The notes under the pieces are model-generated. The model was not told the origin of the DNA, did no database searches, and worked only from the letters and a program-made list of their open reading frames with translations. This document shows positions 6,716 to 9,939 of a stretch of DNA of 9,939 bases, piece after piece. The stretch comes from JAVKBW01 sp964352715 (lineage in GTDB: Bacteria; Pseudomonadota; Alphaproteobacteria; UBA8366; Aestuariispiraceae): the NCBI GenBank assembly GCA_964352715.1, contig CAYGSU010000099.1, forward strand, positions 1 to 9,939, given 5' to 3'. The translations under genes were made by a program, and so were the position numbers. The first letter of the stretch is position 1, and each line of letters opens with the position of its first letter.

Positions 6716-9700
6716 ATGAGTTCCGACGATCCCCTGGGCGACGACCCCCTGGCCTATGACGATGTCGCCATGCCGAACGCGCCGACCGGCGCGGCGCCGG
6801 TGCATGCACCGCCGGGCTGGCTCGACGGGCTGAACGAGGCGCAGCGGGAAGCCGTGCAGTCGCTTGACGGCCCGCTGCTGGTGCTGGCCGGGGCGGGAAC
6901 CGGCAAGACCCGGGTGCTGACCACACGGCTGGCGAACATCATCCATTGCGGAAAGGCGAAGCCGTATCAGCTTCTGTGCGTTACCTTCACCAACAAGGCG
7001 GCGCGGGAAATGCGCGACCGGGTATCGGCGCTGATCGGCTCGTCGCATGAAGGCCTGTGGCTCGGCACGTTTCACGCGCTCGGCGTCCGCATCCTGCGCC
7101 GCCATGCCGAACTGGTCGGTTTGAAATCGGGCTTCACCATCCTCGATACCGATGACCAGATCAGGCTGCTGAAGCAGATTCTGGAAGTCGAGGGCATCGA
7201 CGACAAGCGTTGGCCGGCGCGGATGCTGATCCATGTCATCCAGCGCTGGAAGGACAAGGGCCTGACGCCGGACCGGGTCAACGCCGCCGATGCGGGCGAG
7301 GTCGCCAACGGCAGGGCGGTCGATATCTACCGCCAGTATCAGGAGCGGCTGCTGACCCTCAACGCAGCTGATTTCGGTGACCTGCTGCTGCACAATCTGA
7401 CGATCTTCACAAAACACCCGGACATCCTGAAACAGTACCAGAACCTGTTCCGCTACATCCTTGTCGACGAATATCAGGACACCAACGTCTCGCAGTATCT
7501 TTGGCTGCGGCTGCTGGCCAAGGAACACAAGAACATCTGTTGCGTCGGCGATGATGATCAGTGCGTCGCCGAAGACACGCCGGTCACCATGGCGGACAAT
7601 ACGGAAAAGCCGGTTCAGGATATTCGGCCGGGTGACAGCGTGGCGTCGAACTATGGCGGCGGGGCGGTCAGGCCCGCGCGTGTTCTTCGGGCGACCCGAC
7701 GAACGACCAACGAAAAACTGGTGCGGATCAGGACCGAAGCCGGGCGTGACATCGTCAGCACGGCGGAACACACGCATTTCGCCGATATCGTGCACAGCGA
7801 AAGCCCGCAGAAATTCTATACCTATCTGATGGAAAAACGCGGCGTCGGGTTTCGCCTCGGCACATCGCAGATCTATACGAAATCGCAGAAAAAGCCTGTC
7901 ATCGGTTTTCGCCAGCGATGCCTGCAGGAACATGCCGATGCCGTCTGGCTGCTGGACGCCTTCGACAGTGAAAATGACGCCCGCGAGCGCGAACACCGCC
8001 TCAGCCTGGAATACGGTATCACGACCTTTCCGTTCGTCGCCCGGAAGGGCGGCAGCTCCAGGGGACTGGTGCACGATCAGACGCGGCTTGACCGGCTGCA
8101 TGCCGATCTCGGGTCGGAAGACCGGGCGATCGCCCTGTTGCAGGCCTATTCGCTCAACCGCGACCGGCCGCATCACATCCCGCAGACCAGCCGGGGGCGG
8201 CGCAAGGTGTTGCATATCACCCTGAATGCCGAAAATCGTGGCGCAACGCCGATGCACGGTATCGCCATCAGCGGCAACGATCCCCAGGACCGCGATGCCG
8301 TCAGGGCGCTCGGCCTCAATCCGCGCGTCTACAAACGCAATCCGGATAACTGGCGGTATGAATCGCTGTTCCGGGATTTCGCCCGCGTTGACGAACTTCG
8401 CCGAAAGTTGAGCGGCGTGTTCGATCTGACCGTTTCCTGCAAGGCGCGTCTGATGAAGGACCGGCGGGCATTGGCCATGCGCGCGGCGGCGGAAGTGCGC
8501 CCCGGTATGGTCATGGTCGGGCAGGACGGCGAACCCGATGTCGTGCTGGANNNNNNNNNNNNNNNNNNNNNNNNNNNNNNNNNNNNNNNNNNNNNNNNNN
8601 NNNNNNNNNNNNNNNNNNNNNNNNNNNNNNNNNNNNNNNNNNNNNNNNNNGTCTGGGACGGCGAGGAAGAAGCCCGCCAGATCGGCAACGAAATCGAATC
8701 CCTGCAATCGAAAAAGGTGCCGCTGGATGAAATGGCCATTCTGGTGCGCGCCGGCTTCCAGACACGCGAATTCGAGGAACGGCTGATTACCCTCGGCGTG
8801 CCCTACAAGGTGGTCGGCGGCGCACGGTTCTACGAGCGCGAGGAAATCCGCGACGCCATCGCCTATCTGCGCGTCATCGCCCAGCCGGCCGACGACCTGG
8901 CGTTCGAACGTATCATCAACAAGCCGGCCCGCAAGATCGGCAAGGCGACCATTCAGGCGATCCACGGCTTGCAGCGCATCACCCGCGATCCGATGTTCTA
9001 TGCCGCCAAACATCTGGTCTCGACGGAAGACCTGAAGCCGGCGGCGCGCACCGCTTTGGCGCGCATCATGGACGATTTCGACCGCTGGCAGGGCATGGCC
9101 GCCGGGGTGTCGCATCTGGAACTGACCGAAACCGTGCTCGATGAAAGCGGCTATACCGCGATGTGGCAGGAATCGAAAAAGCCGGAAGCGCCGGGCAAGC
9201 TGGAAAACCTCAAGGAACTGCTGGTCGGCATGGAGGACTTCGAAACCCTGCCGGAATTCCTCGAACATATCTCGCTGGTGATGGACAATGAAAGCCGGTC
9301 GGACGAACCGCAACTCAGCATCATGACCCTGCACGGGGCCAAGGGGCTGGAATTCGATGTCGTGTTCCTGCCGGGCTGGGAGGAAGGCCTGTTCCCCAGC
9401 CAGCGCACGATGGATGAAAACGGCATGGCCGGGCTGGAGGAGGAGCGCCGCCTCGCCTATGTCGGCCTGACGCGCGCCCGCAAGCAGGCGTTCATTTCGT
9501 TTGCCGCCAACCGCCGCATTCACGGCCAGTGGACCAGCGCCATCCCGTCGCGCTTCGTGTCCGAACTGCCGCCCGACCAGATCGAGGAAGACAGCGACCG
9601 CGGCCTCTATGCCGGCATCGGCGGCGGCAGGGCGGAAGAGCGCGCGGCCTATGTGTCCGACGGGTTCGGCGGCGGGTTTTCCGATACCGGCGGCCGGTTC

Positions 9701-9939
9701 ACCGACGCCACGCCGCGCCGCTTCGGCAGCCTTGAAACCTTCACCTCGGAAGGCGGTGGGCCGGGCTGGCAGCGCCTGCGCAACAAGGGGCCGGGCCGAA
9801 CCTCGCCGCCGGTCATCGACGGCCAGGCCATCGCCACGCACACATCGAGCCACGATTTCGGCGAAGGCGAACGCTGTTTCCACCAGAAATTCGGGCCGGG
9901 CACCGTGATGGCGGTGGATGGCGACCACCTGACCATCGA
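6716..9939 (+). CDS. uvrD: UvrD/PcrA superfamily 1A DNA helicase, intein-containing, interrupted by a gap and cut at the right edge
   Basis: This ATP-driven 3'-5' DNA helicase acts in nucleotide excision and mismatch repair and in removing recombinase filaments. Motifs in order: Q motif LNEAQREAV (residues 39-47), Walker A LAGAGTGKT (57-65), Ia VTFTNKAAREM (89-99), Ib WLGTFHALGVRIL (115-127), Walker B VDEYQDTN (Asp251, Glu252) and motif III CVGDDDQ ending at Gln282. The conserved SIYGWRGA does not follow; an intein begins at 7562 instead. After the gap, helicase sequence resumes at VWDGEEEARQIG (8651) in the same nominal frame, with motif V (LSIMTLHGAKGLEFDVVFLP, from 9314) and motif VI (EEERRLAYVGLTRARK, from 9437). 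A C-terminal Tudor-like UvrD/PcrA domain, ERCFHQKFGPGTVMAV (from 9869), is cut at the window end just before the expected stop. ATG 6716 is the only plausible start: TAG at 6707-6709 blocks longer reading, and there is no clear Shine-Dalgarno. Motif IV falls in the gap. Activity should require intein splicing. Confidence 0.93.
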   Translation, partial: MSSDDPLGDDPLAYDDVAMPNAPTGAAPVHAPPGWLDGLNEAQREAVQSLDGPLLVLAGAGTGKTRVLTTRLANIIHCGKAKPYQLLCVTFTNKAAREMRDRVSALIGSSHEGLWLGTFHALGVRILRRHAELVGLKSGFTILDTDDQIRLLKQILEVEGIDDKRWPARMLIHVIQRWKDKGLTPDRVNAADAGEVANGRAVDIYRQYQERLLTLNAADFGDLLLHNLTIFTKHPDILKQYQNLFRYILVDEYQDTNVSQYLWLRLLAKEHKNICCVGDDDQCVAEDTPVTMADNTEKPVQDIRPGDSVASNYGGGAVRPARVLRATRRTTNEKLVRIRTEAGRDIVSTAEHTHFADIVHSESPQKFYTYLMEKRGVGFRLGTSQIYTKSQKKPVIGFRQRCLQEHADAVWLLDAFDSENDAREREHRLSLEYGITTFPFVARKGGSSRGLVHDQTRLDRLHADLGSEDRAIALLQAYSLNRDRPHHIPQTSRGRRKVLHITLNAENRGATPMHGIAISGNDPQDRDAVRALGLNPRVYKRNPDNWRYESLFRDFARVDELRRKLSGVFDLTVSCKARLMKDRRALAMRAAAEVRPGMVMVGQDGEPDVVLXXXXXXXXXXXXXXXXXXXXXXXXXXXXXXXXXXVWDGEEEARQIGNEIESLQSKKVPLDEMAILVRAGFQTREFEERLITLGVPYKVVGGARFYEREEIRDAIAYLRVIAQPADDLAFERIINKPARKIGKATIQAIHGLQRITRDPMFYAAKHLVSTEDLKPAARTALARIMDDFDRWQGMAAGVSHLELTETVLDESGYTAMWQESKKPEAPGKLENLKELLVGMEDFETLPEFLEHISLVMDNESRSDEPQLSIMTLHGAKGLEFDVVFLPGWEEGLFPSQRTMDENGMAGLEEERRLAYVGLTRARKQAFISFAANRRIHGQWTSAIPSRFVSELPPDQIEEDSDRGLYAGIGGGRAEERAAYVSDGFGGGFSDTGGRFTDATPRRFGSLETFTSEGGGPGWQRLRNKGPGRTSPPVIDGQAIATHTSSHDFGEGERCFHQKFGPGTVMAVDGDHLTI
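7562..8550 (+). mobile_element. Intein in helicase motif III, N-terminal 330 residues visible
   Basis: The helicase frame continues without a stop but leaves helicase homology immediately after GDDDQ. The insert starts with Cys (7562-7564) and reads CVAEDTPVTMADNTEKPVQD then IRPGDSVAS, a textbook intein block A (nucleophile Cys1, T-x-V at 6-8, I-x-x-G-D-x-V at 21-27). Block B follows at residues 54-73, VRIRTEAGRDIVSTAEHTHF, with the T-x-x-H signature (Thr67, His70; 7760-7771). A second Hint-like strand pair, EVRPGMVMV, appears at 311-319 and mirrors IRPGDSV as expected from the internal symmetry of the Hint fold. The C-terminal splice blocks F and G and the final His-Asn lie in the gap, so the end given is a lower bound. 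The expected +1 extein residue is Ser (of SIYGW). Splicing would rejoin motif III. I infer about 30-45 further intein residues. Canonical N-terminal residues suggest an active intein, but C-terminal catalysis cannot be seen. Confidence 0.9.
7808..8011 (+). other. Possible GIY-YIG-like homing nuclease domain within the intein
   Basis: Intein residues 83-150 lie between block B and the second Hint segment. They read KFYTYLMEKRGVGFRLGTS (84-102), resembling the paired strands of GIY-YIG nucleases (Y-x-Y and F-R-L-G in place of GIY and YIG). Next come an Arg-containing helix GFRQRCLQEHAD (115-126, Arg119) and AFDSENDAREREHRLSLEYG (133-152), which matches the family pattern of S-x-x-x-A followed by the metal-binding Glu (Glu142 or Glu144). 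No LAGLIDADG or HNH motif is visible in the insert. About 150 further residues (155-305) form a region I cannot assign, perhaps DNA-binding. This is pattern recognition on a divergent sequence, so the call is tentative. Confidence 0.45.
8551..8650. other. Assembly gap of 100 N spanning the intein C-terminus and helicase motifs III-IV
   Basis: Exactly 100 N, a placeholder. The sequence that must lie between the last intein residues (GEPDVVL) and VWDGEEEA includes the intein end, the SIYGWRGA part of motif III and motif IV (normally N-Y-R-S). By comparison with ordinary UvrD/PcrA proteins the helicase part alone is about 65-75 residues, so at least 200 bp and probably about 300 bp are missing. 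Confidence 0.97.

Noticed and set aside
8414..8440. GVFDLTVS in the intein resembling splicing block F (V-Y-D-L-x-V)
   Set aside because: It is not followed by the expected N-F-x-x-N-G and His-Asn. A Hint-type segment (EVRPGMVMV) comes after it, so the real block F should be in the gap.
7562..8550. Insertion of a transposon or a group I/II intron as the explanation for the helicase interruption
   Set aside because: The insert is in frame throughout with no stop, no terminal repeats visible, and has intein block A and B signatures.
6683..9928. Open reading frame of more than 1000 codons on the minus strand opposite the helicase
   Set aside because: It is antisense to the helicase, with product composition typical of a shadow frame in GC-rich DNA, no recognisable domains, and it crosses an N run. 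The plus-strand frame has all the helicase motifs.
1..9939. CRISPR array, tRNA, rRNA or insertion sequence
   Set aside because: No tandem repeat-spacer pattern, tRNA-like cloverleaf or transposase motif was seen on reading both strands.

Overview
This is a GC-rich chromosomal segment from a draft or metagenome assembly. It carries two runs of exactly 100 N (3727-3826 and 8551-8650), the usual placeholder for a gap of unknown length. GC content, codon use and gene types (long 5-formyltetrahydrofolate cyclo-ligase, nitronate monooxygenase, UvrD/PcrA-type helicase with a C-terminal RNA polymerase-binding type domain) suggest an alphaproteobacterium, possibly Rhodospirillales-like. That placement is inference and no genus can be named.

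Layout. From 1 to 1015 (minus strand, running off the left edge) lies a D-Ala-D-Ala-ligase-like ATP-grasp enzyme. Divergent from it across 56 bp is a second, shorter and atypical ATP-grasp-type protein (1072-2025). Its stop codon overlaps the GTG start of a CocE/NonD (S15 family) serine hydrolase (2018-3910), whose C-terminal domain is broken by the first gap. A LysR-type regulator (3924-4781, minus) converges on the hydrolase and diverges, across an AT-rich 120 bp region, from 5-formyltetrahydrofolate cyclo-ligase (4902-5555). A nitronate monooxygenase (5582-6598) follows in the same direction. The right third is one gene, a UvrD/PcrA superfamily 1 DNA helicase (6716 to beyond 9939).

The most notable element is an intein inside the helicase. 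It interrupts helicase motif III directly after GDDDQ, starts with Cys at 7562 and shows recognisable splicing block A and block B signals. It carries a central insert that looks like a divergent GIY-YIG nuclease domain rather than the usual LAGLIDADG type. Its C-terminal splice junction, the resumption of motif III and helicase motif IV all fall inside the second gap, so the gap must be longer than 100 bases.

The left cluster (two ATP-grasp proteins plus a hydrolase of the amino-ester, amide and X-Pro peptide class) is a plausible but uncharacterised unit that forms and cleaves peptide-like bonds. The folate cyclo-ligase and nitronate monooxygenase are probably co-transcribed housekeeping or detoxification genes.
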